This document shows positions 63,846-64,000 of a stretch of DNA of 64,000 nucleotides, in pieces. Under the pieces are notes generated by a model that was not told the DNA's origin, did no database searches, and worked only from the letters and a program-made list of their open reading frames with translations. The DNA is from Streblospio benedicti. Lineage: Eukaryota > Annelida > Polychaeta > Spionida > Spionidae. The DNA is taken from the NCBI GenBank assembly GCA_019095985.1, contig CM032660.1, positions 15,015,530-15,079,529 on the forward strand, read 5' to 3'. The position numbers and the translations under genes were made by a program. Each line of letters opens with the position of its first letter. Within the stretch, counting starts at the first letter, position 1.

Positions 63846-64000
63846 CCCCTGGTTAACATCTTGATAACAGGTTTGTTAACAACTTAACAGGTTGTTAACA
63901 GGTTGTTAACAACCTGTTTACAATGGAGTTTACAAGCCTTGTAAACACGTTGTTAACAGTTTGGTAACAACATAACAGGTTGTTAACAGGTTGTAAACAC
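63846..64000. repeat. Array of GTTAAC palindromes reaching the window edge
   Basis: AACAGGTTGTTAAC and variants repeat at least six times, including the perfect 20-bp palindrome ACAGGTTGTTAACAACCTGT. The array continues past the window. Confidence 0.7.

Overview
The window is nuclear DNA from an animal, most likely a marine invertebrate. It has GT-AG introns of 0.3-2.8 kb, GC-rich coding exons in AT-rich surroundings, tRNA-derived SINEs, CR1-like LINE pieces, many miniature DNA transposons and long (CA)n, (GT)n and (AT)n runs. The species cannot be named from sequence alone. No virus-like element (LTR, Polinton or similar) and no CRISPR array was seen.

Layout: (1) 1-1885, the 3' end of an acidic, low-complexity protein gene (+), unrecognised. 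(2) 1886-12320, mostly empty AT-rich DNA with two mobile-element remnants and a MITE. (3) 12321 to about 21360, a six-coding-exon gene (+) for a 425-residue protein. Its C-terminal C2 domain is of the RGS3 type, but it has no PDZ or RGS domain. (4) 22890-25721, a complete four-exon CENP-V-like gene (+) of the GFA zinc-enzyme fold. (5) 26331-28747, a decayed C2H2 zinc-finger gene between two direct repeats, followed by GC-rich exon-like blocks with three perfect CRE palindromes. (6) 31081-44760, a carotenoid-cleavage-oxygenase gene (+) with 12 coding exons and 669 residues. It has all four iron-ligand histidines and an unusual leader of about 180 residues with a signal-peptide-like start. Its introns hold a LINE, a perfect (CA)n run, a 30-bp repeat that copies the splice donor, and a 55-bp minisatellite with a MITE inside it. 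(7) 45256-50758, a repeat nest: a second broken zinc-finger copy, a partial duplicate of the CENP-V 3' end, and two TTAA-flanked piggyBac-like elements. (8) 50955-51100, on the minus strand, the last exon of a secreted phospholipase A2. (9) 51.2-64 kb, repeats: SINEs, a leucine-rich-repeat pseudogene, and an array of MITE units joined through their ends.

The genes do not form an obvious pathway. The carotenoid oxygenase, CENP-V-like enzyme, C2 protein and PLA2 look like ordinary unlinked neighbours. The strongest unusual signals are the duplicated splice donors in the oxygenase gene, its secretory-type leader, the TTAA element whose empty site can be read from a duplicated gene end, and the end-fused MITE array.
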